Shown here: one piece after another, positions 1 through 10,730 of the stretch | Layout: each line of letters begins with the position of its first letter | Position numbering within the stretch: position 1 is the first letter of the stretch | DNA from: Xanthomonas translucens pv. cerealis | GTDB lineage: Bacteria; Pseudomonadota; Gammaproteobacteria; Xanthomonadales; Xanthomonadaceae | DNA length: 64,000 bases | Direction of reading: 5' to 3' | NCBI RefSeq assembly: GCF_006838285.1 | Contig: NZ_CP038228.1 | Coordinates: forward strand, 682,001-746,000 | Notes under the pieces: generated by a model | What the model saw: the letters and a program-made list of their open reading frames with translations, nothing else | The model's database searches: none | What the model was told of the DNA's origin: nothing | Made by a program: the position numbers and the translations under genes

Positions 1-546
1 CTTATCGACATGCTGTTCATTGTGCTTTCGGCGGGTTTTGTGACCACCACCGGCGTCATCGGCAATGGCGTGCTGGCATTGCTGACGCATCCGCAGCAGC
101 TGCGCCTGGTGCTGAGCGGCCAGGTTCCGTGGGCGCAGGCGATCGAGGAGATTCTGCGTTGGGGCAGCAGTGTGACCAACCTGCCGTTCCGCTATGCCAC
201 ACAGGATGTGGAAATCGACGGCTGCACGATCCGGCGTGGCGAGGCCATCGTGATGGCGTTCCACGCGGCCAACCGGGACGAGCGCGCGTTCGGGCCGGGC
301 GCCGAGGCCTTCGATGTCACCCGGCAGCCCAACCCCCACCTGTCGTTCGGGCAGGGGCCGCATTTCTGCCTGGGCGCCGCGCTGGCACGCCTGGAATTGC
401 TATACGCGTTCCCGGCGCTGTTCGCGCGGCTGCACGAGCTGGCGTTGGCCGTCGCCCTGGAAGACATCGCCTATCAGCCTTCTTACGTCATCCGTTGCCC
501 ACAACGGCTACCGGTCACCTTCCGCCCTTCCATCGCCAGAGAGTGA
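1..546 (+). CDS. cyp115: Cytochrome P450 CYP115 (gibberellin C-3 oxidase), 3' part
   Basis: The frame is open from the first base, so the gene begins before the window; about 181 C-terminal residues of a roughly 400-residue P450 are visible. Seen: the I-helix core AGFVTTTG at the very start, the K-helix ExxR in EEILR, and the heme-binding loop LSFGQGPHFCLG with its cysteine. Its place directly upstream of CYP112 in a gibberellin operon matches CYP115, which in rhizobia and Xanthomonas 3-beta-hydroxylates GA9 to bioactive GA4. The family call therefore rests on fold plus position. The stop lies 8 nt before the CYP112 start, so the two are co-transcribed. Whether the missing N-terminal half is intact cannot be judged, and this matters because CYP115 is known to be lost or truncated in many operons. 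Confidence 0.85.
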   Translation, partial: LIDMLFIVLSAGFVTTTGVIGNGVLALLTHPQQLRLVLSGQVPWAQAIEEILRWGSSVTNLPFRYATQDVEIDGCTIRRGEAIVMAFHAANRDERAFGPGAEAFDVTRQPNPHLSFGQGPHFCLGAALARLELLYAFPALFARLHELALAVALEDIAYQPSYVIRCPQRLPVTFRPSIARE

Positions 547-554
547 GTCCTGTC

Positions 555-1757
555 ATGTCGCAAAGCGAATTGGTAGCGCTACCCATGTGGCGCGTGGAGC
601 ATATCGAGCCTTCGCCTGCAATGCTGATGTTGCGCGCGGACGGGCCGATCCACCGCGTACGCTTTCCCTCCGGACACGAAGGCTGGTGGGTGACGGGCTA
701 CGACGAGGCCAAAGCGGTCCTGTCCGATGCAAGGTTCCGCCCGGCGGGAATGCCGCCAGCCGAATTCACGCCGGATTCGGTGATCTTGGGTTCGCCGGGG
801 TGGCTGGTCTCGCATGAGGGCATTGAACACGCCAGACTGCGCACGATCGTCGCGCCGGCCTTCAGCAACCGGCGGGTGAAGCTGCTCGCGCAACAGGTCG
901 AGGCGATCGCCACGCAGTTGTTCGATGCGCTGGAGGCCCAGCCGCAGCCCGCCGATCTGCGGCGCGCGCTCTCCTTCCCGCTTCCGGCCATGGTCATCAG
1001 CGCGCTGATGGGCGTGCCTTATGAGGATCATGCCTTCTTTGCCGGATTGTCCGACGAAGTGATGACGCACCAGCACGAAAGCGGTCCGCGCAATGCGTCG
1101 CGCCTGGCATGGGAACAACTGCGCGCCTACATCCGCGGCAAGATGCGGGACAAGTGCCAGGATCCGGGCGATAACCTGTTGACGGATCTGATGCAGGCGG
1201 TCGATCGCGGCGAAGCGACCGAGGAGGAAGCGATCGGCTTGGCAGCGGGCATGCTGGTTGCAGGGCATGAGAGCACGGTCGCGCAGATCGAATTCGGGCT
1301 GCTGGCGTTGTTCCGCCATCCGCAACAGCGCGAGCGCTTGGTCGGCGATCCGTCCCTGGTCGAGAAGGCGGTGGAGGAAATCCTGCGCATGTACCCGCCG
1401 GGCGCCGGCTGGGACGGCATCATGCGCTACCCGAGGACCGACGTGACCATCGCAGGGGTGCACATTCCCGCGGAGAGCAAGGTGCTGGTCGGCCTGCCGG
1501 CGACCGCGTTCGATCCGCGCCATTTCAACGACCCGGAAGTCTTCGATATCGGACGCGACGAAAAGCCGCATCTGGCGTTCTCCTACGGTCCGCACTATTG
1601 CATCGGCGTCGCGCTGGCCAGGCTGGAGCTCAAGGTCGTGTTCGGCTCGATCTTCCAGCGCTTTCCCGGATTGCGCCTGGCGGTGGCGCCCGACGAACTC
1701 AGACTGCGCAAAGAGATCATCACCGGTGGATTCGAGGAGTTCCCGGTGCGCTGGTGA
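555..1757 (+). CDS. cyp112: Cytochrome P450 CYP112 (gibberellin C-20 oxidase)
   Basis: 400 residues. The protein closely resembles the rhizobial CYP112 family from its N-terminal [12 protein letters not shown] segment to the C-terminal GGFEEFPV. The I-helix [11 protein letters not shown], ExxR (EEILR) and the heme loop [10 protein letters not shown] with Cys349 are all present. In the characterised bacterial pathway CYP112 oxidises and removes C-20 of GA12, via GA15 and GA24, to give GA9. The ATG at 555 was chosen because homology begins there and it follows the CYP115 stop by 8 nt; the open frame extends further upstream but overlaps CYP115. It is a soluble cytoplasmic enzyme needing an electron donor, plausibly the operon ferredoxin. 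Confidence 0.95.
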   Translation: MSQSELVALPMWRVEHIEPSPAMLMLRADGPIHRVRFPSGHEGWWVTGYDEAKAVLSDARFRPAGMPPAEFTPDSVILGSPGWLVSHEGIEHARLRTIVAPAFSNRRVKLLAQQVEAIATQLFDALEAQPQPADLRRALSFPLPAMVISALMGVPYEDHAFFAGLSDEVMTHQHESGPRNASRLAWEQLRAYIRGKMRDKCQDPGDNLLTDLMQAVDRGEATEEEAIGLAAGMLVAGHESTVAQIEFGLLALFRHPQQRERLVGDPSLVEKAVEEILRMYPPGAGWDGIMRYPRTDVTIAGVHIPAESKVLVGLPATAFDPRHFNDPEVFDIGRDEKPHLAFSYGPHYCIGVALARLELKVVFGSIFQRFPGLRLAVAPDELRLRKEIITGGFEEFPVRW

Positions 1758-1849
1758 GGACGAATACCAGCGGACACGGCGATCTTTCGCCAGTTGCCGG
1801 CGCGCTTGCCGCGCGCCGGGCAGATCACTCAGCCAAGCAGGGAACCACG

Positions 1850-3139
1850 ATGGACGTGCAAGAGACCACGGCAGCCTGCCGGGACGCATTCGCCGAACTG
1901 GCATCGCCAGCGTGCATCCGCGACCCGTATCCATTCATGCACTGGCTGCGCGAGCACGATCCGGTGCATCGCGCGGCCTCGGGCATCTTCCTCTTGAGCC
2001 GTCATGCCGACATCTACTGGGCGCTCAAGGCCACCGGCGACGCATTCCGGGGACCGGCGCCGGGCGAGCTGGCGCACTACTTTCCGCGTGCGGCGACCAG
2101 CCTTTCGCTCAACTTGCTGGCATCCACGCTGGCAATGAAAGAACCGCCGACGCACACGCGCCTGCGTCGGCTCGTTTCCCGCGACTTCACCATGCGCCAG
2201 ATCGACGGTCTGCGGCCCAGCATCGTGCGGATCGTTGAAGCGCGCCTGGACGGCATGGCGCCCGCGCTGGCGCGCGGGGAGACGGTGGACCTGCATCGGG
2301 AGTTCGCGCTCGCCTTGCCGATGCTGGTCTTCGCCGAATTGTTCGGCATGCCGCAGCAGGACATGTCCGGCCTGGCCGCCGGCATCGGCACCATTCTGGA
2401 AGGTCTGAGCCCGCATGCCAGCGACGCGCAGCTGGCCGCGGCGGATGCCACCAGCGCCGAAGTCCAGGCCTACTTCGGTGCCTTGATAGAGCGCAAGCGG
2501 ACCGAGTCCCGCCAGGACATCGTGTCGCTGCTGGTCGGCGCGCACGACGGCGATGCCGACGCGCTGTCGGACGCCGAATTGATCAGCATGCTCTGGGGCA
2601 TGCTGTTGGGCGGTTTCGCGACGACTGCCGCGACCATCGACCACGCGGTGCTGGCCATGCTGGCCTATCCCGAGCAGCGGCACTGGCTGCGCGGCAACGC
2701 TGCCGCGGTGAAGGCGTTCGTCGAGGAGGTGCTTCGCTGCGAGGCGCCGGCGATGTTCAGCTCCATTCCGCGCATCGCCCAGCGCGAGATCGCACTGGAA
2801 GGCGGCGTGATCCCGAAGAACGCGGACGTGCGCGTGCTGATCGCGGCCGGCAACCGCGATCCGAATGCGTTCGCCGATCCCGACCGCTTCGATCCCGCAC
2901 GCTTTCACCACACCAGTCCGGGCATGTCGACGGAGGGAAACATCATGTTGAGCTTCGGCCACGGCATCCATTTTTGCCTCGGCGCGCAACTGGCCAGGGT
3001 GCAGTTGGCGGAGGGCCTGCCGCGGGTCCATGCGCGCTTTCCCACGCTGGCGTTGGCCGAAGAGCCGACCCGGGAGCCGTCCGCTTTCCTGCGCACGTTC
3101 CGCGTGCTGCCGGTGCGGCTGCACGCGGAGGAGGCCTGA
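1850..3139 (+). CDS. cyp114: Cytochrome P450 CYP114 (ent-kaurenoic acid oxidase)
   Basis: 429 residues. P450 landmarks are the I-helix [10 protein letters not shown], ExxR within VEEVLR, and the heme loop [12 protein letters not shown] with Cys376. In the bacterial gibberellin pathway CYP114 works with the operon ferredoxin to turn ent-kaurenoic acid into GA12-aldehyde, including B-ring contraction. The ATG at 1850 follows the CYP112 stop by 92 nt, and an AGGGAA Shine-Dalgarno-like stretch lies just upstream. The ferredoxin gene begins 1 nt after the stop, which fits tight co-expression of the two redox partners. Assignment rests on motif content, length and operon order. Confidence 0.93.
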   Translation: MDVQETTAACRDAFAELASPACIRDPYPFMHWLREHDPVHRAASGIFLLSRHADIYWALKATGDAFRGPAPGELAHYFPRAATSLSLNLLASTLAMKEPPTHTRLRRLVSRDFTMRQIDGLRPSIVRIVEARLDGMAPALARGETVDLHREFALALPMLVFAELFGMPQQDMSGLAAGIGTILEGLSPHASDAQLAAADATSAEVQAYFGALIERKRTESRQDIVSLLVGAHDGDADALSDAELISMLWGMLLGGFATTAATIDHAVLAMLAYPEQRHWLRGNAAAVKAFVEEVLRCEAPAMFSSIPRIAQREIALEGGVIPKNADVRVLIAAGNRDPNAFADPDRFDPARFHHTSPGMSTEGNIMLSFGHGIHFCLGAQLARVQLAEGLPRVHARFPTLALAEEPTREPSAFLRTFRVLPVRLHAEEA

Positions 3140-3140
3140 G

Positions 3141-3416
3141 ATGCGCGTCTTGGTCGACCAGCATCTGTGTGGCACCACCGGGCAGTGCATGCTGACCCTG
3201 CCGCGCATCTTCCGCCAGCGCGAGCCGGACGGAATCGCCGAAGTCTGCGTGGCGATCGTGCCGGAGTCCCTGCATGCCGCCGTGCGGCTCGCGGCCAGCC
3301 AGTGTCCTGTCGCCGCGATTCGCCTCATCGAGCGCGACGCTGTCGATGACGCCGATCGCGGCGATGCCACTGCGTCGGAGCAACCCACCCCGGGAGGACG
3401 CGATGAACCGGTTTGA
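3141..3416 (+). CDS. Gibberellin operon ferredoxin (FdGA)
   Basis: A 91-residue small ferredoxin of the bacterial P450-partner type. The cluster ligands visible are Cys10 and Cys16 (CGTTGQC, C-x5-C) and Cys55 followed by Pro (SQCP), the pattern of a [3Fe-4S] ferredoxin; Cys36 is additional. It is the electron donor for the operon P450s and is specifically required for full CYP114 activity in the rhizobial pathway. The ATG at 3141 sits 1 nt after the CYP114 stop. The 3' end overlaps the SDR start by 14 nt in another frame, so the two are likely translationally coupled. The C-terminal tail after about residue 65 is acidic and low in complexity. Confidence 0.93.
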   Translation: MRVLVDQHLCGTTGQCMLTLPRIFRQREPDGIAEVCVAIVPESLHAAVRLAASQCPVAAIRLIERDAVDDADRGDATASEQPTPGGRDEPV

Positions 3417-4245
3417 AGGCAAGGTGGCGGTGGTGACCGGTGCAGGCGCCGGTATCGGCAAGGCATGCGCGCTCGCCATCGCGCGCGAAGGCGCCAGGGT
3501 GGTGGTGGCCGATATCGATGGTCCGGCGGCCACGGCGTGCGCCGCGCAGATCGCATCCGCCGCGGGCCAGGCGCTGGCCGTCACCACGGACATCGCCGAT
3601 GCGCAGGCGGTGGCCGCACTGTTCGAGGCGGCACAACGGTACTTCGGCGGGGTCGATCTGCTGGTGAACAACGCGAGCGCGATGCAGCTGACGCCGCGCG
3701 ACCGCGCGCTCCTGGAGCTGGACATGGAGGTCTGGGACGGGACCATGGCGACCAATCTGCGCGGCACGCTGCTGTGCTGTCGGCAGGCCGTCCCGCGCAT
3801 GATCGCTCGCGGCGGCGGCGCGATCGTCGTCATGTCCTCGTGCCAGGGGCTCAGCGGCGATACCGCGCAGACTTCGTATGCGGCGTCGAAGGCGGCGCTG
3901 AACATGCTGTCGACCTCGCTCGCCACCCAGTACGGTCACGCGCAGATCCGCTGCAACGCGGTCGCGCCGGGCCTCATCATGACCGAGCGTCTTGTCGCCA
4001 AGCTGGACGATGCCACGCAACGGCACTTGCGCCGGCACCAACTGCTTCCACGCGTCGGTCGCGCGGAGGACGTGGCGGCGCTGGTGGCGTTTCTGCTGTC
4101 CGACGATGCCGCCTTCATCACCGGTCAGGTCGTCTGCATCGATGGCGGCATGCTGGCGCATGTGCCGACGTATGCGGACGGCGGCAACAGCCGCGCTGCT
4201 GCGCATGTTGCCGCCCCCGACGCGGCCGCGGCGCCGCACCGCTGA
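3403..4245 (+). CDS. Short-chain dehydrogenase/reductase, GA12-aldehyde to GA12 (SDR-GA)
   Basis: 280 residues, classical SDR. The nucleotide-binding glycine motif TGAGAGIG is at residues 12-19, NNAS follows beta-4, a catalytic Ser lies in VMSSCQG, and the catalytic Tyr159/Lys163 pair lies in YAASK. The C-terminal GQVVCIDGG is typical of the family. In the bacterial gibberellin operon this enzyme oxidises the C-7 aldehyde of GA12-aldehyde to the carboxylate, with NAD(P)+ as acceptor. It overlaps the ferredoxin gene by 14 nt upstream. Its TGA shares one base with the CYP117 ATG (TGATG). The last 25 or so residues are an Ala-rich extension beyond the normal SDR end. Confidence 0.93.
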   Translation: MNRFEGKVAVVTGAGAGIGKACALAIAREGARVVVADIDGPAATACAAQIASAAGQALAVTTDIADAQAVAALFEAAQRYFGGVDLLVNNASAMQLTPRDRALLELDMEVWDGTMATNLRGTLLCCRQAVPRMIARGGGAIVVMSSCQGLSGDTAQTSYAASKAALNMLSTSLATQYGHAQIRCNAVAPGLIMTERLVAKLDDATQRHLRRHQLLPRVGRAEDVAALVAFLLSDDAAFITGQVVCIDGGMLAHVPTYADGGNSRAAAHVAAPDAAAAPHR

Positions 4246-5588
4246 TGGCCATGCTGCTCAATCCGTTGGACCGTCGTCCGCGGCTGCGCCACGACATCCC
4301 GGTCATGCGCGGCGCATTTCCTCTGGTCGGGCATCTTCCTGCCATCGTGTGTGATCTGCCGAACTTGCTGCAGCGCGCCGAACAGACGCTGGGCAGCCAC
4401 TTCTGGCTCGATTTCGGCCCTGCCGGCCAGCTCATGACCTGCCTCGATCCGGAGGCGTTCGCGCTGCTCCGACACAAGGACGTGTCGTCGGCGCTGATCG
4501 AAGAAATCGCACCCGAACTGCTTGGCGCAACGCTGGTGGCACAGGACGGCGCTGCGCATCGGCGGGCGCGCGATGCGATCAAGGCGGCGTTCCTGCCCAA
4601 AGGGCTGACCCAGGCAGGAATCGGCGAACTGTTCGCGCCGGTCATCCAGACCCGCTTGCGGGCGTGGCGCGACCGGGGCGAGGTAGCCATCCTGCGCGAG
4701 ACCGGCGACTTGATGCTCAAGCTCATCTTCAGCCTCATGGGCATTCCGGCGCAGGACCTTCCGGGATGGCAGCGCAAGTACCACCAGTTGCTGCAGTTGA
4801 TCGTCGCTCCGCCTGTCGATCTGCCTGGCCTGCCATTGCGGCGCGGCCGTGCCGCACGCGAATGGATCGACGCGCAGCTGCGCCAATTCATCCGCGATGC
4901 GCGCGCGCACGCCGCGCGCGACGGCCTGCTCAACGACATGGTGAATGCCTTCGACCATGGCGACGACGCCCTTTCCGACGACGTTCTGGTCGCGAACATC
5001 CGATTGCTGCTGCTCGCCGGCCACGACACCACCGCCTCGACGATGGCCTGGATGGTGATCGAGTTGGCGCGGCAGCCCGCACTGTGGGACGCGCTGGTCG
5101 ATGAGGCGCGGCGCGTGGGGGCGGTGCCGACCCAGCATGCGGACCTGGCGCAGTGCCGGGTTGCCGAGGCGCTGTTCCGCGAAACGCTTCGCGTGCATCC
5201 GGCGACCACGCTGCTGCCGCGCCGCACACTGCAGGAACTGCAACTGGGCCAGCGGCGGGTTCCTGCAGGCACCTGTCTGTGCATCCCGCTGCTGTACTTC
5301 TCGACATCGGCGCTGCTGCACGAGCAGGCGGATCGGTTTCGATTGGAGCGGTGGCTGCAACGCACCGAGCCGATCCGGCCGGTGGATATGTTGCAGTTCG
5401 GTACCGGCCCGCATGTGTGCATCGGCTATCACCTGGTGTGGCTTGAATTGGTGCAGTTCTGCATCGCCCTGGCACTGACCCTGGACAAGGCCGGGGTACG
5501 GCCGCGGTTGCTGGGCGATGCCGAAAAGGGCCGTCGCTATTACCCGACCGCGCATCCATCGATGGGCATCCGCATCGGATTTTCGTGA
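4245..5588 (+). CDS. cyp117: Cytochrome P450 CYP117 (ent-kaurene oxidase)
   Basis: 447 residues from the ATG at 4245, or 445 from the second ATG at 4251. P450 hallmarks are the I-helix LLAGHDTTAST, ExxR (RETLR), PRRTL, and the heme loop LQFGTGPHVCIG with Cys392. In the characterised pathway CYP117 performs the three-step oxidation of ent-kaurene C-19 to ent-kaurenoic acid. The 1-nt TGATG overlap with SDR suggests coupled translation. A GTG at 5585 overlaps this gene's stop and is an alternative, less likely start for the next gene. Confidence 0.94.
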   Translation: MAMLLNPLDRRPRLRHDIPVMRGAFPLVGHLPAIVCDLPNLLQRAEQTLGSHFWLDFGPAGQLMTCLDPEAFALLRHKDVSSALIEEIAPELLGATLVAQDGAAHRRARDAIKAAFLPKGLTQAGIGELFAPVIQTRLRAWRDRGEVAILRETGDLMLKLIFSLMGIPAQDLPGWQRKYHQLLQLIVAPPVDLPGLPLRRGRAAREWIDAQLRQFIRDARAHAARDGLLNDMVNAFDHGDDALSDDVLVANIRLLLLAGHDTTASTMAWMVIELARQPALWDALVDEARRVGAVPTQHADLAQCRVAEALFRETLRVHPATTLLPRRTLQELQLGQRRVPAGTCLCIPLLYFSTSALLHEQADRFRLERWLQRTEPIRPVDMLQFGTGPHVCIGYHLVWLELVQFCIALALTLDKAGVRPRLLGDAEKGRRYYPTAHPSMGIRIGFS

Positions 5589-5734
5589 GATCACGCAGTA
5601 CGCGTTCGAGATGGCGGGACATCGACGCTGACGACGCAAGACATTCCGGCGTCCGCGGCCATGACCGATGCGGCGCCGGCAGCGCTGCGGCGGTTCGCCT
5701 TCCGCCGCGGCCGTTTCCTGGCAGGTACGAGGAC

Positions 5735-6751
5735 ATGAACGACATGCACGACATGCACACCGGTTCCACGATGTACGGCCCACGATCGGGCGCTCCCGCT
5801 GCCGGGAGTGCGGGTACGCAGACCCGCGACGCCTCGGCCACGCCGCTCCCGGACGTGTGGGCACAGGCTGGTGCAAGGCGGGTCGAGCAGGCGTTGGCGC
5901 GTTTGCTCTGTGTCGAAGACGATGCAGGGACCGAACTGATGGCGGCGATGCGTTACGCCACCTTGCAGGGCGGAAAGCGTACCCGTGCCTTGCTTTGTCT
6001 GGCTGCCGGCGCACTGGCGGACGCGCCGGCGCACGTACTCGACGATGTCGGCGCCGCCATCGAATTGATGCACGCCTGCACCCTGGTCCACGACGACCTG
6101 CCGGCGATGGACGACGACGTGCTCCGCCGTGGTATTCCGACCGTGCACGTCAAGTTCGGTGAAGCTACCGCGATCCTGGTCGGCGATGCATTGCAGGCAC
6201 ACGCGTTTCTTACCCTCGCGCAACTGGATGCGCCCGGCGACACCCGCATCGCGCTCGTGCGTGAGCTGGCGCAGGCGGTGTCCGCCGCCGGCGCCGCAGG
6301 CGGGCAGGCACTGGATCTGGCGTTGGTGGGGCAGTGCGTCGAGCTGGACAAGATCGTCGCGATGCACAGCATGAAGAGCGGCGCGCTGGTGCGCGCTTCA
6401 ATCCGCATGGGCGCCTTGTGCGCGATCGCGGAAGACGGCGCGCACGCCGCGCTGTACCGCGCGCTCGATCGCTACAGCTCCTGCTTCGGCTTGGCATTGC
6501 AGGTGGTCGACGACATCCTCGACGCGACCGCCGATACCGCGACGCTGGGCAAGACCGCGGGCAAGGATGCGGCGGCGCAGAAGCCGACCTGCGCGTCGAT
6601 CATGGGGCTGCAGGCCGCGCGCGAGTTCGCACTGGAGCTGTTGCGCGATGCCGGAGCGGCGATCGAGCCGCTCGGGCCGCGCGCGGAACGGCTGGCGCAG
6701 ATGCTGCGGCGAGCCAACCTGCATCTGGCCACGCACGCGCCATGCGCATGA
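5735..6751 (+). CDS. Geranylgeranyl diphosphate synthase (GGPS) of the gibberellin operon
   Basis: 338 residues, trans-type isoprenyl diphosphate synthase. The first aspartate-rich motif DDLPAMD begins at Asp120 and the second is DDILD at residues 259-263; the GGKRTR substrate-binding motif precedes them. Both catalytic motifs are intact, unlike operons reported to carry a decayed ggps. It condenses IPP with allylic diphosphates to GGPP, the substrate of CPS. The ATG at 5735 was chosen because an AGGTACGAGG purine stretch precedes it. A GTG at 5585 overlapping the CYP117 stop would add 50 Arg-rich residues without family resemblance. The N-terminus has an odd Met/His-rich repeat (MNDMHDMH). 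Confidence 0.92.
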   Translation: MNDMHDMHTGSTMYGPRSGAPAAGSAGTQTRDASATPLPDVWAQAGARRVEQALARLLCVEDDAGTELMAAMRYATLQGGKRTRALLCLAAGALADAPAHVLDDVGAAIELMHACTLVHDDLPAMDDDVLRRGIPTVHVKFGEATAILVGDALQAHAFLTLAQLDAPGDTRIALVRELAQAVSAAGAAGGQALDLALVGQCVELDKIVAMHSMKSGALVRASIRMGALCAIAEDGAHAALYRALDRYSSCFGLALQVVDDILDATADTATLGKTAGKDAAAQKPTCASIMGLQAAREFALELLRDAGAAIEPLGPRAERLAQMLRRANLHLATHAPCA

Positions 6752-6982
6752 AACGCGCTGCCTGCCTCGATGCGTCCTGCCGCCGTGGCAGCGGGGCGGC
6801 TCTGGCCAGGCTCGATGGCGCGGGCGCCTCGCTAGCCTGGCGCGGAAACGCTGCCGGCACCGCGTTGCGCGCCGCCGCGGCTGAGCGCGCAGGCGCACGG
6901 CAAGCCGCGACGGGCGTATTGCCACGTGCGCGGCATTGACCATATGCAGTTTCTCGTTTCCCATTCGCAGAAGGAATCCCGC

Positions 6983-9429
<2,447 letters not shown>

Positions 9430-9490
9430 ACGTGCGGATGCGGCGGCGCATGCGATCCAAGGCGATGCCACGCGATCGTGCGACGGCGCG

Positions 9491-9526
9491 AAGGACGCGA
9501 AGGACGCGAAGGACGCGAAGGACGCG
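9491..9526 (+). repeat. Four perfect copies of a 9-bp tandem repeat (AAGGACGCG) before idi
   Basis: Four contiguous identical AAGGACGCG units end 3 nt before the ATG of the isomerase gene. Each unit contains an AAGGA Shine-Dalgarno-like core, and the last one is 7 nt from the start codon. In the isomerase frame the array would encode Lys-Asp-Ala four times if translation began at an upstream ATG (9398 or 9416). Confidence 0.9.
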
Positions 9527-9529
9527 AGC

Positions 9530-10585
9530 ATGAGCGATTGCGGTCTGAGCCGGCGCAAGGACGATCATCTGGATATCGTGCTGGATCGACGCGCGACATC
9601 GGTCACCGCCGCGGCCGCGGCCGGCTGGGACCGTATCCGTTTCGAACACTGCGCATTGCCCGAGTTGGATCTGGCGCAGATCGATCTGCGCGCCTCGCTG
9701 TTAGGAAAGGGGGTGCGGGCGCCGTTGCTGATCAGTTCCATGACCGGCGGCGCGTTGCGTGCGGAAGCCATCAATCGGCATCTGAGCGAGGCGGCGCAGG
9801 CGCTGGGGATCGCCATGTGCGTCGGTTCGCAGCGGGTGAGCTTGCGATCCGGGAACTCGCAAGGGCTGACGCGCGCGCTGCGGCGCCTCGCGCCGGACGT
9901 TCCCTTGTTGGCCAATCTCGGCGCCGCGCAACTGCGGGAAGCCGACGGTCTGGACCTGGCGCGTCGCGCAGTGGAGGCGCTGGAGGCCGATGCGCTGATC
10001 GTCCATCTCAATCCATTGCAGGAAGCGGTGCAGCCGGAGGGCGACCGCGATTGGAGCGGGATCCTGGCTCAGATTGCACGCGCCGTGCGCACCGTCGGAG
10101 TGCCGATCGTGGTCAAGGAAGTAGGCTCTGGACTGTCGGCATCGGTGGCTTGCGCGCTGGTCAATGTGGGCGTGGCGGCGATCGATGTCGCCGGAGCCGG
10201 CGGCACCAGTTGGGCCGCAGTGGAAGGCGCGCGCGCCAGCGATCCCGCCGACCGTGCGGTGGCGATGGCGTTCGCAGATTGGGGCATCCCGACCCCGCTT
10301 AGCGTGCAGGCAGTACGTAAAGCGTTGCCGGCGGTGACGTTGATCGCCTCGGGCGGGATCCGCGACGGTGTCGATGTGGCCAAGGCCATCCGCCTGGGGG
10401 CGGACATCGCCGGGCAGGCGGCCGGCGTGCTGAGTGCCGCGGCGCTATCCACCGAGGCGGTCGTCGCGCATTTCGAGATCGTGATACGCCAGTTGGCGGT
10501 TGCGTGTTTCTGTACGGGCTCGGCAGATCTGGCCGCGTTGCGTCAGGCGCGTCTGTTGCCTGCGTCGTATCCGCCCGCCGGCTGA
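9530..10585 (+). CDS. fni: Isopentenyl-diphosphate delta-isomerase, type II (FMN-dependent)
   Basis: 351 residues. Type II features are the N-terminal [15 protein letters not shown], the glycine-rich GSQRVSL, HLNPLQE with the catalytic Gln region, and the FMN phosphate site GAGGTSW with SGGIRDG. It interconverts IPP and DMAPP using reduced FMN, balancing the allylic starter for GGPP synthesis. An idi gene at the 3' end of gibberellin operons is known from plant-pathogenic gammaproteobacteria and absent from most rhizobial operons. The start at 9530 is chosen because family homology begins at RRKxDHL; the ATGs at 9398 and 9416 would add a low-complexity KDA-repeat leader. It is the last gene of the operon. 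Confidence 0.93.
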   Translation: MSDCGLSRRKDDHLDIVLDRRATSVTAAAAAGWDRIRFEHCALPELDLAQIDLRASLLGKGVRAPLLISSMTGGALRAEAINRHLSEAAQALGIAMCVGSQRVSLRSGNSQGLTRALRRLAPDVPLLANLGAAQLREADGLDLARRAVEALEADALIVHLNPLQEAVQPEGDRDWSGILAQIARAVRTVGVPIVVKEVGSGLSASVACALVNVGVAAIDVAGAGGTSWAAVEGARASDPADRAVAMAFADWGIPTPLSVQAVRKALPAVTLIASGGIRDGVDVAKAIRLGADIAGQAAGVLSAAALSTEAVVAHFEIVIRQLAVACFCTGSADLAALRQARLLPASYPPAG

Positions 10586-10676
10586 TGCCCGCGTCGGCTG
10601 CGCTGGTGGCGGCGGCCGGACTCGCGAGGCGCCGCAGAGCGGTGCAAGCAACGTGGCAGTGCGCAGCTGTCGTCCT

Positions 10677-10712
10677 CTGCGCCGGCAGGCAGACGCGTGT
10701 CTGCCGGCGCAG
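10677..10712. terminator. Inverted repeat between convergent fni and fadE
   Basis: A perfect 12-bp inverted repeat (CTGCGCCGGCAG at 10677-10688, CTGCCGGCGCAG at 10701-10712) lies between two genes that converge on it. An inner GGCAGAC/GTCTGCC pairing could compete with it. No T-run follows on either strand. It probably acts as a bidirectional transcription end for the gibberellin operon and fadE. Confidence 0.6.
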
Positions 10713-10730
10713 GGCGTCTCGCCGCTGCGA

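Noticed and set aside
1829-3556. Long antisense open frame (575 codons) opposite CYP114/Fd
   Set aside because: Composition is Arg/Ala/Pro/Gln-rich with no motif, and the opposite strand encodes a clear P450 and ferredoxin.
6752-6982. Extra small gene between GGPS and CPS, or an earlier CPS start at 6926
   Set aside because: The GTG at 6983 has a good ribosome-binding site and matches homologues; the upstream text shows no conserved features.
9491-9526. Possible CRISPR-like array
   Set aside because: The 9-bp units are contiguous with no spacers; it is a plain tandem repeat.
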